The notes: generated by a model from the sequence alone, not told the origin. A stretch of DNA of 47,426 bases from an uncultured Bacteroidales bacterium (GCA_937886715.1 CAKZZD010000013.1:1-47426), one strand, 5' to 3'. Counted from the stretch's first letter, positions 25,020 through 33,120 are shown. Numbers and translations are program-made.

Positions 25020-25176
25020 TTTCTGTCAGGAAGTCACGTCACATGCGACAGGTTATAGACATTCAGGGATACAGTTTGCGCATCCGATTCGAAGACGAGG
25101 AGTATGTAATGATATAAACAACAACGGCTCATGTACAATATGGGCCGCTGCGGTTCAAGTCCGGATTGCTACGGCA

Positions 25177-27270
25177 TTACTCCACGCCCTTCAGCGTGAG
25201 GCTGATACGGCGGCGGCGCAGGTCCACTTCGAGCACCTTCACCTTCAAGTGCTGGTGCAGATGCACCACCTCGTTGGGGTCGTTCACACGGCGGTTGGCC
25301 ATCTGGCTGATGTGCACCAGGCCATCCTGATGCACGCCTATGTCGACAAAGGCACCAAAAGCCGTGATGTTGGTCACGATGCCGGGCAGCACCATACCCT
25401 CGCGCACATCCTCGATACGGGTGACATTCTTGTCGAATTCGAACACCTCAAACCTGGCCCTGGGGTCGAGGCCGGGTTTTTCCAGCTCCTTCATGATATC
25501 GTGCAAGGTGGGCAGCCCGCAGTCGTCACTGACGAAACTGTCGAGGTCGATCTTGGCTCGCAAGTTCTTGTCCTTCATCAGCGTGGCGATATCGGTGCCG
25601 ACGCTGGCAGCCATCTGTTCCACCAGCGCATATCGCTCCGGATGGACAGCGCTGTGGTCAAGGGGGACCGCCGACTCACGCACGCGGAGGAATCCGGCAC
25701 ACTGTTCAAAGGCCTTGTCGCCCAACCCCTTCACATCATGCAGCGACTGGCGGTCGGCGAAGGCACCATGGCGGTTGCGGTGGTCGACAATCTTGTCGGC
25801 CAGTGCGGGACCGATGCCGCTGACGTAGCTGAGCAGCTCACGGCTGGCGGTGTTCAGTTCGACGCCGACGCTGTTGACGCAGCTTTCCACGACATCGGCA
25901 AGGCTCTCGCCAAGCATTTTTTGATCCACGTCGTGCTGATACTGGCCCACGCCGATGCTCTTGGGGTCGATCTTCACCAGCTCGCTGAGGGGGTCCATCA
26001 GTCGACGGCCGATGCTGACGGCGCCGCGCACGGTCACGTCATAGTCGGGAAACTCACGGCGGGCCACGTCGCTGGCGCTATACACCGAAGCTCCGGCCTC
26101 GCTGACGCTGATAGCGATCACCTTACGGTTGAAGCGACACCGCTGCACCACCTCCTCGGTTTCACGGCCGGCAGTGCCGTTGCCGATGGCTATGGCTTCT
26201 ATCTGGAAGGCTTCGACAAGGGCTTCCAGCTTGCTGATGGCGGCACGCTCCTCGCGCACCGAGGTGAACGGATAGATCGTTTCGTTGTGCAGCAGGCTGC
26301 CCTGTGCATCAAGGCACACCACCTTGCATCCTGTGCGGAAGCCGGGGTCGATGGCCAGAATGCGTTTCTGCCCCAAGGGAGCGGCCAAGAGCAGCTGGCG
26401 CAGGTTCTCGGCAAAGACGCGGATGGCCTCGCGGTCGGCACGCTCTTTCAGCAGGTTGCGGAACTCTGTTTCGATACTGGGACTCACCAGGCGCTTGTAG
26501 CTGTCGGCCACTGCCAGGCTGATCTGCTGGGCCGCGTCGGCGTTGGATGGCAGGTTTTTCGGGCTGAGGGCGGCGATGGAGGCATCGTCGTTGTCGGGAC
26601 GCACATGCACGCGCAGCACCCCGGCCTCCTCGCCGCGGAACAAGGCGAGGATACGATGCGACGGGGCTTTGGCAAAGGGTTCCTTCCAGTCGATCCACGA
26701 CTCGAACTTGGCAACCTTTTCGTCATTGGGATCCACGCCCCGGGCCAGTGCCGACGAGAGCTGGGCCTGACGTCGGAAGACGTTGCGCACGCGGTTGCGG
26801 GCGGCGGCATTCTCGCTGAAACGCTCGGCGATGATGTCGCGGGCGCCGGCCAACGCTTCGTCGTCCCAATGCTGCCACTGGCCCCGCATCAGGGCATCGG
26901 CCACAGGCTCGTAGCCCTTCTCGATGGCGATGGTTGCGCGGGTACGTCGCTTGGGGCGATAGGGCAAATAGAGGTCTTCCAGCTCGGCCATAGTCGTGGC
27001 CGCCTCAATCTGCGCCTGCAGCTCGGGGGTCATCTTGTCCTGCTCGACGATGCTGGCCACGATGGCTTCGCGGCGCTTGTCCAGCTCTTTCAGACGGGCC
27101 AACAGGTCGCGGATGGCGGCAATCTGCACCTCGTCGAGCGAGCCGGTCACCTCTTTACGGTAGCGGGCGATGAAGGGTATGGTGGCACCAGCCTCGAGCA
27201 ACTCAATGGTGCGTTCCACCTGACGCTGGCCGAGGTTCAGCTGGGCGGCTATTGTTGCGGAATAGTTCAT
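25177..27270 (-). CDS. tex: Tex family RNA-binding S1 protein
   Basis: A 697-residue Tex protein, a conserved nucleic-acid binding factor related to eukaryotic Spt6. Domains in order: Tex N-terminal helical domain (IPFIARYRKEVTGSLDE, LEDLYLPYRPKRRTRA), YqgF/RNase H-like domain (ILAIDPGFRTGCKV, AIGNGTAGRETE), helix-hairpin-helix region (YVSGIGPALADKIVDHR, LHDVKGLGDKAFEQCAGF) and C-terminal S1 RNA-binding domain (GMVLPGIVTNITAFGAFVDI, DGLVHISQM). The length is somewhat short of the usual 750-780 because the extended S1 tail is missing; the core is complete. It is preceded by pepD with a 4-nt gap and probably uses its promoter. Confidence 0.96.
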   Translation of the reverse strand: MNYSATIAAQLNLGQRQVERTIELLEAGATIPFIARYRKEVTGSLDEVQIAAIRDLLARLKELDKRREAIVASIVEQDKMTPELQAQIEAATTMAELEDLYLPYRPKRRTRATIAIEKGYEPVADALMRGQWQHWDDEALAGARDIIAERFSENAAARNRVRNVFRRQAQLSSALARGVDPNDEKVAKFESWIDWKEPFAKAPSHRILALFRGEEAGVLRVHVRPDNDDASIAALSPKNLPSNADAAQQISLAVADSYKRLVSPSIETEFRNLLKERADREAIRVFAENLRQLLLAAPLGQKRILAIDPGFRTGCKVVCLDAQGSLLHNETIYPFTSVREERAAISKLEALVEAFQIEAIAIGNGTAGRETEEVVQRCRFNRKVIAISVSEAGASVYSASDVARREFPDYDVTVRGAVSIGRRLMDPLSELVKIDPKSIGVGQYQHDVDQKMLGESLADVVESCVNSVGVELNTASRELLSYVSGIGPALADKIVDHRNRHGAFADRQSLHDVKGLGDKAFEQCAGFLRVRESAVPLDHSAVHPERYALVEQMAASVGTDIATLMKDKNLRAKIDLDSFVSDDCGLPTLHDIMKELEKPGLDPRARFEVFEFDKNVTRIEDVREGMVLPGIVTNITAFGAFVDIGVHQDGLVHISQMANRRVNDPNEVVHLHQHLKVKVLEVDLRRRRISLTLKGVE

Positions 27271-27274
27271 CGGC

Positions 27275-28735
27275 TTATTTCAGGCGGCGGAGAATCTCAA
27301 GGGTCTGGTTCCAGAACATCTCGACGGTCTTGATCTCGATGCGTTCGTCGGGGCTGTGCACACCGCGCAGCGTGGGGCCGTAGCTGATCATGTCCATGCT
27401 GGGATATTTCTCGCCGATGAGGCCACACTCCAGGCCGGCATGAATGGCACGGACGATGGGTTCGCGGCCATACATCTTCTTGTAGACGTCGACACCGACT
27501 TTCAGCACGCGGCTGTCGGGGTTGGGAGTCCATCCGGGATAACCGTCACTGTGCTTCACACGGCAACCGGCCAGACGGAATGTGCTCTCCAGCTTGGCGG
27601 CGGCAGCCATCTTGGCGCTCTCCACCGAACTGCGCTGGCTGGTGGCAATATGGAAGGCACCGTTCTTCATCTTGATGGAGGCCAGGTTGGTGCTGGTTTC
27701 CACAAAGTTGTCGATCTCGCGGCTCATGGCCAGCACGCCATGGGCACACGCGTAGACGAGGTTGACAAGGCGCTCGTGGGCATCTTTGTCGACAACCTTT
27801 TTGGGCATCTCCACGTCGCGAAGCTCGAACTCCATGTCGGGTTCTGTCGAGCGGAACTCGAACACCATCGCCTTGCCCATGCGGGTGACCATGGCTTTGA
27901 AGGCGCGTACCTTCTCCTCGGGCACGGTGACCACCGCCTCCGCCTCGCGGGCGATAGCGTTGCGCAGATTGCCTCCATCGATGGTGGCCAGACGCATGCC
28001 GTGGCGGTAGGTGGCCTCCCAAAGGATGCGGTTGATGAGCTTGTTGGCGTTGGCACGGCCGCGGTTGATATCGTCGCCACTGTGGCCACCCTTCAATCCG
28101 CTCACCTTCAGTTTGAAGGCCTTATGGCCAACGGGTGCCGCCACCAGTTTGTAGTCCATGTCGGCCACGGTGTCGATGCCGCCGGCACAACCGATGCAGT
28201 ACTCGCCCTCGTCTTCGTCATCGAAATTAAGGAGTATTTCGCTCTTGAGCCAGCTCTTGCTGAGGCCGTTGGCTCCAGTAAGACCGGTTTCCTCGTCGAC
28301 GGTGATGAGGGCTTCCAGAGCGGGATGTTGCAGCTTGGCATCCTCAAGGATGGCGAGGATGGTGGCCACGCCGATGCCGTCGTCGGCGCCGAGGGTGGTG
28401 CCGTCGGCGGTGAGCCATTCGCCGTCAAGCACAGGCTGGATGGCGTCGGTCATGAAATCGAACTTTTTGTCGCTGTTTTTCTCGCACACCATATCCATGT
28501 GGGCCTGCAGGGCCACCCACGGACTCTTCTCGTAGCCCTTGCTGGCGGGCTTGCGGATAAGCACATTGCCGAGTTTGTCACTCATGGTTTCCAGGCCGTG
28601 GTCGTTGCCCCATTGTACAAGCCATGCGGAGATGCGCTCTTCATGCTTCGAAGGACGCGGAATCTGCATGATTTCGCCAAACCAATGCCACACGCGTGCG
28701 GGCTTAAGATCTTTCAGGATGTCGTTGCTCTTCAT
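27275..28735 (-). CDS. pepD: Aminoacyl-histidine dipeptidase (PepD, M20 family)
   Basis: A 486-residue cytoplasmic metallopeptidase of the M20C type that cleaves Xaa-His dipeptides such as carnosine and other dipeptides. Metal and catalytic motifs are visible: WVALQAHMDMV (His and Asp), GADDGIGVA (bridging Asp), VDEETGLTGA (catalytic Glu and metal Glu) and the final YGPTLRGVHSPDERIEI with a late His ligand. The dimerisation domain lies between (LKVSGLKGGHSGDDINRGRANA). It starts the pepD-tex operon behind a canonical promoter. Its upstream region overlaps the decayed end of the exonuclease remnant. Confidence 0.95.
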   Translation of the reverse strand: MKSNDILKDLKPARVWHWFGEIMQIPRPSKHEERISAWLVQWGNDHGLETMSDKLGNVLIRKPASKGYEKSPWVALQAHMDMVCEKNSDKKFDFMTDAIQPVLDGEWLTADGTTLGADDGIGVATILAILEDAKLQHPALEALITVDEETGLTGANGLSKSWLKSEILLNFDDEDEGEYCIGCAGGIDTVADMDYKLVAAPVGHKAFKLKVSGLKGGHSGDDINRGRANANKLINRILWEATYRHGMRLATIDGGNLRNAIAREAEAVVTVPEEKVRAFKAMVTRMGKAMVFEFRSTEPDMEFELRDVEMPKKVVDKDAHERLVNLVYACAHGVLAMSREIDNFVETSTNLASIKMKNGAFHIATSQRSSVESAKMAAAAKLESTFRLAGCRVKHSDGYPGWTPNPDSRVLKVGVDVYKKMYGREPIVRAIHAGLECGLIGEKYPSMDMISYGPTLRGVHSPDERIEIKTVEMFWNQTLEILRRLK

Positions 28736-28767
28736 AATGTATCATGTATTTATTTGATTTCCGACTG

Positions 28768-28799
28768 CAAAAGTACGCATTTTCATGCATACGGACAAA
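28768..28799 (-). promoter_or_regulatory. Promoter of the pepD-tex operon
   Basis: TACTTTTG (28768-28775, minus strand) with TTTG at 28796-28799, giving 20 nt spacing. It lies 32 nt before the pepD start. Confidence 0.78.
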
Positions 28800-28853
28800 T
28801 ATATTTTTCGCACACAGAGAAAACCTCCCGGCCCCATCACTCCGAATTCGATG

Positions 28854-29001
28854 GAAGCCGACAAACGACCGGAACTCCTCGGAGTTGTGCGTGTGCAACA
28901 CGGCACCGTCCTCACGGACAGCACCGTAGTCCTGCACCTTATGGCTTTGGGGACTTACCTCCGTATCAATAAAAACAATCAATCGTCAATCGTTTGTTCA
29001 T
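28854..29001 (-). pseudogene. Remnant of a DnaQ-like 3'-5' exonuclease gene (frameshifted N-terminus, no 3' part)
   Basis: Translation of 28982-28854 gives an exonuclease N-terminus: IVFIDTEVSPQSHKVQDYGA, with the Exo I acidic motif DTE, then EEFRSFVGF. Homology-like character then stops. The ATG at 29001-28999 is 2 nt after the GTPase stop but is out of frame with it. The difference is explained by a tandem 7-bp duplication, CAATCGT twice at 28980-28993. Removing one copy gives an uninterrupted start reading MNKRLIVFIDTEV. In Bacteroidales a similar domain precedes RecQ-like helicases, which is the best guess for the lost gene. The pepD promoter now lies just downstream of the fragment. Absence of the Exo II and III motifs supports decay. 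Confidence 0.72.
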
Positions 29002-29003
29002 AA

Positions 29004-30227
29004 TCAGCCCTCGCTTTTCGACAGGCACTCGTCGAGGGCGGCGGTGATGGCGGCTTTGTCCATGTGCTGGCCGATGAAGACGAGCTTCTGCATACGGTCG
29101 CCGTAGGTGTCGTCCCAATCGCGCTGCAGGTCGGGGTTGCGGCGCATGAAGTCGAGCAACTCGTCGTCGGGCATGGTGGCATACCATTGGCCGGTGTCGC
29201 GCAGGGAAACCTGCTTGCCGGCCTGCTCGAAGAGGTAGCAGGTGTCAGGCTCGGAAAGGAACCAGCAGATGCCCTTGGCACGCACCACGCCGGCAGGCCA
29301 GTGACGCGCCACAAACTCGTCGAAGCGGCCGAGGTTCATCGGCTCGCGACGGTAGTAGACAAAAGTGCTGATGCCGTACTCCTCGGCCTCACCTTCGTCA
29401 TGATGGTGGTGATGGTGATGCTCGTGATGATGATGGTCATCGTCGTGGTCGTGATGATGGTGCTCATCCTCATCATCGTCATCATCGTCGTCGTGATGGC
29501 CTTCAATCTCGTCGATCCAAGTGGCGGAAGTGGCCACGCTGTCGAAGTCGAACATGCCCGTGTGGAGAATCTTGTCGAGGTCGATGTCGCAGTAGTCGCA
29601 CTCGATGATTTCGGCCTTGGGCTGGATGGCGCGGATGATTTCGCGGATGCGGCCCAACTCGTCGGGGCTGACCTCGGAGGCCTTGTTGAGGAGGATGATG
29701 TTGCAGAACTCGATCTGCTGGATGACGAGGTTCTCGAGGTCGTCTTCAGCCAAGCCGGGGCGCAGCAAGTCGTGGCCACCGCCGAACTCGTCCTTCAGGC
29801 GCAGGGCGTCGACAACGGTGACGATGCTGTCGACCACCGGGATGCCGTCCTTGACGAATTCTGGGCCCATGGTGGGAATGGAGCAGATGGTTTGCGCAAT
29901 GGGGGCGGGTTCGCAGATGCCGCTGGCCTCGATGACGATGTAGTCGAAACGGCGTTGCGACGTGATGTCGCGCAGCTGCTCGACGAGGTCCATCTTCAGC
30001 GTGCAGCAGATGCATCCGTTCTGGAGGGCCACGAGATTGTCGTCCTTCTGCCCCACCACGCCGCCGCGCTCGATGAGGTCGGCGTCGATGTTCACCTCGC
30101 CGAGGTCGTTGACGATGACGGCGAACTTGATGCCGCGACGATTGTTGAGTATACGGTTCAGCAGGGTGGTCTTGCCGCTGCCAAGATAGCCGGTGAGAAG
30201 CAGTACGGGTATGGTATTAATATTCAT
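29004..30227 (-). CDS. COG0523/CobW-family metal-handling GTPase with His/Asp-rich loop
   Basis: A 407-residue G3E-family GTPase. Features in order: Walker A GYLGSGKTTLL (about residues 13-23), the metal-binding CxCC motif NGCICCTLK (about 70), EASGICEPAPIAQ, the base-specific LLNKASEV and the C-terminal CobW domain (GISTFVYYRREPMNLGRF). Between the two domains (about 243-280) lies a run of Asp and His residues, with blocks of four and seven histidines, typical of zinc- or nickel-binding members such as ZNG1/YeiR/HypB-like proteins. Zinc chaperone is the likeliest role, but no Zur box or target metalloenzyme adjoins it to settle the metal. The stop is followed 2 nt later by the original ATG of the exonuclease remnant. 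Confidence 0.9.
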   Translation of the reverse strand: MNINTIPVLLLTGYLGSGKTTLLNRILNNRRGIKFAVIVNDLGEVNIDADLIERGGVVGQKDDNLVALQNGCICCTLKMDLVEQLRDITSQRRFDYIVIEASGICEPAPIAQTICSIPTMGPEFVKDGIPVVDSIVTVVDALRLKDEFGGGHDLLRPGLAEDDLENLVIQQIEFCNIILLNKASEVSPDELGRIREIIRAIQPKAEIIECDYCDIDLDKILHTGMFDFDSVATSATWIDEIEGHHDDDDDDDEDEHHHHDHDDDHHHHEHHHHHHHDEGEAEEYGISTFVYYRREPMNLGRFDEFVARHWPAGVVRAKGICWFLSEPDTCYLFEQAGKQVSLRDTGQWYATMPDDELLDFMRRNPDLQRDWDDTYGDRMQKLVFIGQHMDKAAITAALDECLSKSEG

Positions 30228-30332
30228 AATGCTAGATATTTTTATGTCTCTTTACGTAACGGAAAACGGATGCATTTCGTATGCAGTAACCGACATTTAT
30301 GCAACAGGTTGATTTCCAGTAGTCATCCACAT

Positions 30333-30426
30333 AGCCCCTCCAACCCCTCTCCAACCCCCCTCCTGCCCAACTCCTTCCGATTTCGGAGAAAGGATGGAGA
30401 GGGGTTGGAGGGGGGTTGGAGGGGCT
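30333..30426. repeat. GC-rich imperfect inverted repeat (CCAACCCC type)
   Basis: The left arm starts AGCCCCTCCAACCCCTCTCC. The right arm ends GGTTGGAGGGGCT and carries GGATGGAGAGGGG, the same right-arm core as at 437-530. The centre reads CTCCTGCCCAACTCCTTCCG, nearly the core of the 24964 palindrome, so the two repeat types are related. Confidence 0.82.
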
Positions 30427-30586
30427 TGGGAGAAGGCGTTGAAAACCAGCATGTTGAAAAAGATGGAAAAAGACAGGGGGAAAAGAGGGAAAAAGGCCGG
30501 TGGAAAGGCTGGAAAGAGGCTGGGGGAAAGGCCGGGAAAAGACGCTGGCGGGAAGCGGACAAATGCCTGTGAATCAAAAACAAAAA

Positions 30587-30614
30587 AGGCCCCGATCCGG
30601 GAGGATGGAGGCCT
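30587..30614 (-). terminator. Terminator of the seven-gene operon
   Basis: On the minus strand AGGCC and its complement (GGCCT) bracket a loop that includes a CCGGATCGG palindrome. They are followed by TTTTTTGTTTTTG. It lies 29 nt after the lipoprotein stop. The outer stem is short (5 bp), but the T-run is strong. Confidence 0.6.
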
Positions 30615-30642
30615 GTATTCCGGACAATCGGACCGGGCAGGG

Positions 30643-31464
30643 CTATTCGGGCAGGTAGCTGTCGGGACCGAAGAGGCGTTTGGCGTAGGGGGTGAGCTGC
30701 ACGTGCTTGGAGAGCCAGTAGATGGGCATGACCACCGAGGGGATGCCGCAGGCGTAGGGCGTGATGTGGTAGAGGCCGTAGCTGACGACGATGGTGTTGC
30801 GGGCGCTGTCGATGAAGTAGTCGGTGGGCATGGGCATGCGTTCGACGTTGACGTATTCGTCGAAGAGGCATTCGCGGACGTCCTTGTTGACCTCGAGGTC
30901 CTGAATGGCGCGGGCGACGGCTTCGCAAAGCATGTTGGTGTCGGCAACGAGGTCGGCCAGATGGACCACGGCACCGGTCTGTTTGTCGACGGTGAGGCTG
31001 TTGCACGAATAGAGGCCGTGGGCGGCGCCGGTGCCGTAGCTCTCGGTCTTGACGGTGAACACGGCGAGGAGGCTGTCCTGGGTGCACGAGCTTTCGAGGT
31101 GGACGTAGCTGTATTCGATGGTGTCGGAGATGGTGTCGAGCACTTGGGGAGTGAGCGTTTCGTCGTCGGTGAACCAGATGCGTTTCAGCCAGCGCTGGGC
31201 CACGGCGTCGACATCGGAGGAGGAGCTGTCGCTGAAGCAGAGCATCATCAGCTCGCGGAGCGCATGGTCGGAGAGCAGTCCGTCGGCGGGCCACGCCAGG
31301 GAATAGCTGTTCTTTTCGTAGATGGGCCAGGGATCGTCGGGAGCATCTTGGTAGTAGAGGCACATCTGGCCTTCCAGCTGTCGGGTGGTGAATTCTTTCT
31401 TTTCATGGCTGCATCCGGCCACCAGGAGTGCGGCAAGAGCAAGGCAGAAGGTGAGTTTTTTCAT
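30643..31464 (-). CDS. DUF3298-type lipoprotein
   Basis: A 273-residue lipoprotein with a lipobox LLVAGC (Cys18). The body resembles DUF3298/RsiV-type periplasmic domains: YYQDAPDDPWPIY, SCTQDSLLAVFTVKTESYG, GAAHGLYSCNSLTVDKQTG and the C-terminal AYACGIPS-like YHITPYACGIPSVVMPIYWL. The family includes anti-sigma-like and lysozyme-inhibitor relatives, but the specific role here is unknown. It is the last gene of the seven-gene operon. Its start overlaps the epimerase stop by 4 nt, and a terminator follows. No sigma factor adjoins it, so an anti-sigma role is not supported. Confidence 0.8.
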   Translation of the reverse strand: MKKLTFCLALAALLVAGCSHEKKEFTTRQLEGQMCLYYQDAPDDPWPIYEKNSYSLAWPADGLLSDHALRELMMLCFSDSSSSDVDAVAQRWLKRIWFTDDETLTPQVLDTISDTIEYSYVHLESSCTQDSLLAVFTVKTESYGTGAAHGLYSCNSLTVDKQTGAVVHLADLVADTNMLCEAVARAIQDLEVNKDVRECLFDEYVNVERMPMPTDYFIDSARNTIVVSYGLYHITPYACGIPSVVMPIYWLSKHVQLTPYAKRLFGPDSYLPE

Positions 31465-32318
31465 TGGATTGTAATTATATAGGTGAAACAGTAATGATCA
31501 TTCGGAGCCAGGCTGTGGCTGCAGTCGCGGAGGCTGATGTCGCCGGTGAAGCCCACGGGGTCGCAGATGCCGCACCAGGGCTCGAGGCAGACGAAGGGGC
31601 ACCCCTCCTTGTGAGGGGCCCAGATGCCGAAGGCTTCGGCCTGGCGACAGCTGACGCTGAGCACGGGGCAGCCCTGCTTGTCGCAAAGCTCGGCGGTGGA
31701 CACCTGGCCTTGTTCGAAGATGAGGGCATCGTGGGCGAAGGTGCCGGCAACGATGGGCATGTCGGCCGGAATGACGACGGGCGTGCGCGGCACGCGGCAG
31801 CCCTCGTCGAGGGCCGACACCATGACGGGGCTGACAGGCAGGCCGTGGCTGTCGTAGTAGCGCACAAAGCCGTGCACATCGTCGGCAGCATCGTAGTGGG
31901 GCAGCATGAACCCGGGATGGGCACCGATCTGGAAGTGCATATCCCTGTGGTCGAGGTTGGTGACCGTCCATGTGATTTCGACGCGGCTGCCGTCGAGGCG
32001 GTAATCGGCTTCGAGCGCGAAACGGTAGGGATACTGCCCGTAGAGGCCTGTGTCGAGCATGCGAAGGCGACCGTCGCCGACGGCCTCAAACTCGCTGTCG
32101 CGGGCGAAGCCATGCTGCTTCATGTCACAGGTCATGCCGCCGATATGAAGCTGGTTGCGGTAGGGCTTGCCCACAGCGGGAAAGAGGATCGGCGCATGGC
32201 GGTTCCAGTACTGCGGGTCGGCGCACCACATATATTCGCGGTCGCCCTTCTTGAGGCTCACCAGTTCGGCGCCGCGGGTGGATACCTCGATGGCCAGTAT
32301 GCCGTTTGATATTTTCAT
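31461..32318 (-). CDS. LacX-like aldose 1-epimerase family protein
   Basis: A 285-residue protein of the galactose mutarotase superfamily, of the LacX-like branch. Supporting motifs are LVSLKKGDREYMW, HAPILFPAVG, KQHGFARDSEF (conserved His), FQIGAHPGF (second His) and VCLEPWCGICD (catalytic Glu). The length and motif order fit the family. It probably interconverts sugar anomers in the cytoplasm. The sugar is unknown and no sugar-pathway gene adjoins it. It shares 4-nt overlaps with the MGMT gene upstream and the lipoprotein gene downstream, so translation is probably coupled. Confidence 0.9.
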   Translation of the reverse strand: MKISNGILAIEVSTRGAELVSLKKGDREYMWCADPQYWNRHAPILFPAVGKPYRNQLHIGGMTCDMKQHGFARDSEFEAVGDGRLRMLDTGLYGQYPYRFALEADYRLDGSRVEITWTVTNLDHRDMHFQIGAHPGFMLPHYDAADDVHGFVRYYDSHGLPVSPVMVSALDEGCRVPRTPVVIPADMPIVAGTFAHDALIFEQGQVSTAELCDKQGCPVLSVSCRQAEAFGIWAPHKEGCPFVCLEPWCGICDPVGFTGDISLRDCSHSLAPNDHYCFTYIITIQ

Positions 32319-32782
32319 GAATGAAGGTTTAAAGTGTCGGTAATGTGTTCAAGGCTCAGCAGGCGCTGCTTGAGGGCGATGCCGTAGGCGTAGCCGCCGA
32401 TGGCGTGCCTTGCCACCACGCGGTGGCATGGGATGAGGATGGCGATGGGGTTGCGGCCCACAGCCTGCCCGACGGCCTGCGGCGAGCGGCATCCTATGCG
32501 GCTTGCCAGCTGGCCGTAGGTGACGGTTTGGCCATAGGGTATGGCCAGCAGTTCGCGCCACACACGCAACTGGAACGGCGTGCCGATGGGAGCCAGCCGG
32601 GGCAAGGAGAGGGGCCTGCGGCCGGCGAAATAGGCGTCGAGCCAGCCACGAACCGCCTCGGGAGCCGGGCGGGTGGCGGCAGCAGAAGCCTCGACAAAGC
32701 GCAACGCCGTGAGGGCTGCGCCGTCGCAGGCCAGCTCGATAGTGCCGAAGGGCGAGCGGTAGGTGTGGATTGCGGCGGCCAT
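32315..32782 (-). CDS. Methylated-DNA-protein-cysteine methyltransferase (Ogt/MGMT type)
   Basis: A 155-residue DNA-repair protein that transfers the alkyl group of O6-alkylguanine to its own cysteine. The active site is IPCHRVV (Cys119), preceded by the helix-turn-helix region YGQTVTYGQLASRIG and VGRNPIAILIPC. The N-terminal ribonuclease-like domain is short (about residues 1-65), and there is no Ada transcription-factor domain, so it is the Ogt form. It lies 2 nt after the TfoX-like gene and overlaps the epimerase start by 4 nt. Confidence 0.95.
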   Translation of the reverse strand: MAAAIHTYRSPFGTIELACDGAALTALRFVEASAAATRPAPEAVRGWLDAYFAGRRPLSLPRLAPIGTPFQLRVWRELLAIPYGQTVTYGQLASRIGCRSPQAVGQAVGRNPIAILIPCHRVVARHAIGGYAYGIALKQRLLSLEHITDTLNLHS

Positions 32783-32784
32783 CG

Positions 32785-33108
32785 TTATGCTTTCATTTTC
32801 TTGGGCTTGGGGGCGGGCAGCTCGGAGCAGGTGGCGCGCACGAGTGCCGAGAGGTAGTCGCGGTCGTCGACATCCTCGATATAGAAATAGGGCTTGGCGC
32901 CCTCATAGGGTGGGCGCATGTCGTCGCATCGCAGCAGCTTGCGGCCGGCCCCGGTGGGCTTGACATAGAAACCGTTGTCGCTGACCAACCCGAAAGGCTT
33001 GCCGGCACAGTAGAGGCAATAGTCGCCGAACATCTTGCGGAAAGACACCTCGCCTGCGCCGCCGCATTGGTCGACAATATATTGGACGAAATCGGGATTG
33101 CTTGCCAT
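32785..33108 (-). CDS. TfoX N-terminal domain protein
   Basis: A 107-residue protein consisting of the TfoX/Sxy N-terminal domain alone. Hallmarks are VSFRKMFGDYCLYCAGKPFG, FYVKPTGAGR and PYFYIEDVDDRDYLSALV. In gammaproteobacteria TfoX controls competence through a two-domain protein. Stand-alone N-domains occur widely and their role is not established. It sits between the carbonic anhydrase gene (12 nt) and the MGMT gene (2 nt). In many genomes it neighbours DNA-repair methyltransferase genes, which agrees with this position. It ends in a basic tail (KPKKMKA). Confidence 0.9.
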   Translation of the reverse strand: MASNPDFVQYIVDQCGGAGEVSFRKMFGDYCLYCAGKPFGLVSDNGFYVKPTGAGRKLLRCDDMRPPYEGAKPYFYIEDVDDRDYLSALVRATCSELPAPKPKKMKA

Positions 33109-33120
33109 ATCGGGAATGCG

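Larger units (their letters stand above)
24689..25176. other. Intergenic region with promoter and palindrome
   Basis: It holds the Omp28-type gene promoter (24792-24817), an AT-rich stretch, AACCAGC (24948-24954) and a 56-nt near-perfect palindrome (24964-25019). The 157 nt between the palindrome and the end of tex show no gene. A tRNA-like GGTTCAAGTCC at about 25152 has no matching acceptor or D-arm. Confidence 0.55.
30228..30642. other. Intergenic region with repeat, purine-rich tract and terminator
   Basis: Next to the GTPase start is a short inverted sequence (TGCAT/ATGCA around TTCGT, about 30272-30286). TTCCAGTAGTCA follows at 30314-30325, then the inverted repeat at 30333-30426, another AACCAGC at 30444 and a tract of about 110 nt that is strongly purine-rich on the plus strand (about 30455-30565). 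The lipoprotein terminator is at 30587-30614. No gene is visible. Confidence 0.55.

Noticed and set aside
25148..25172. tRNA-like T-arm (GGTTCAAGTCC) near the end of tex
   Set aside because: There is no matching acceptor strand, D-loop GG or anticodon stem in the 75 nt upstream, and the T-stem pairs only partly.
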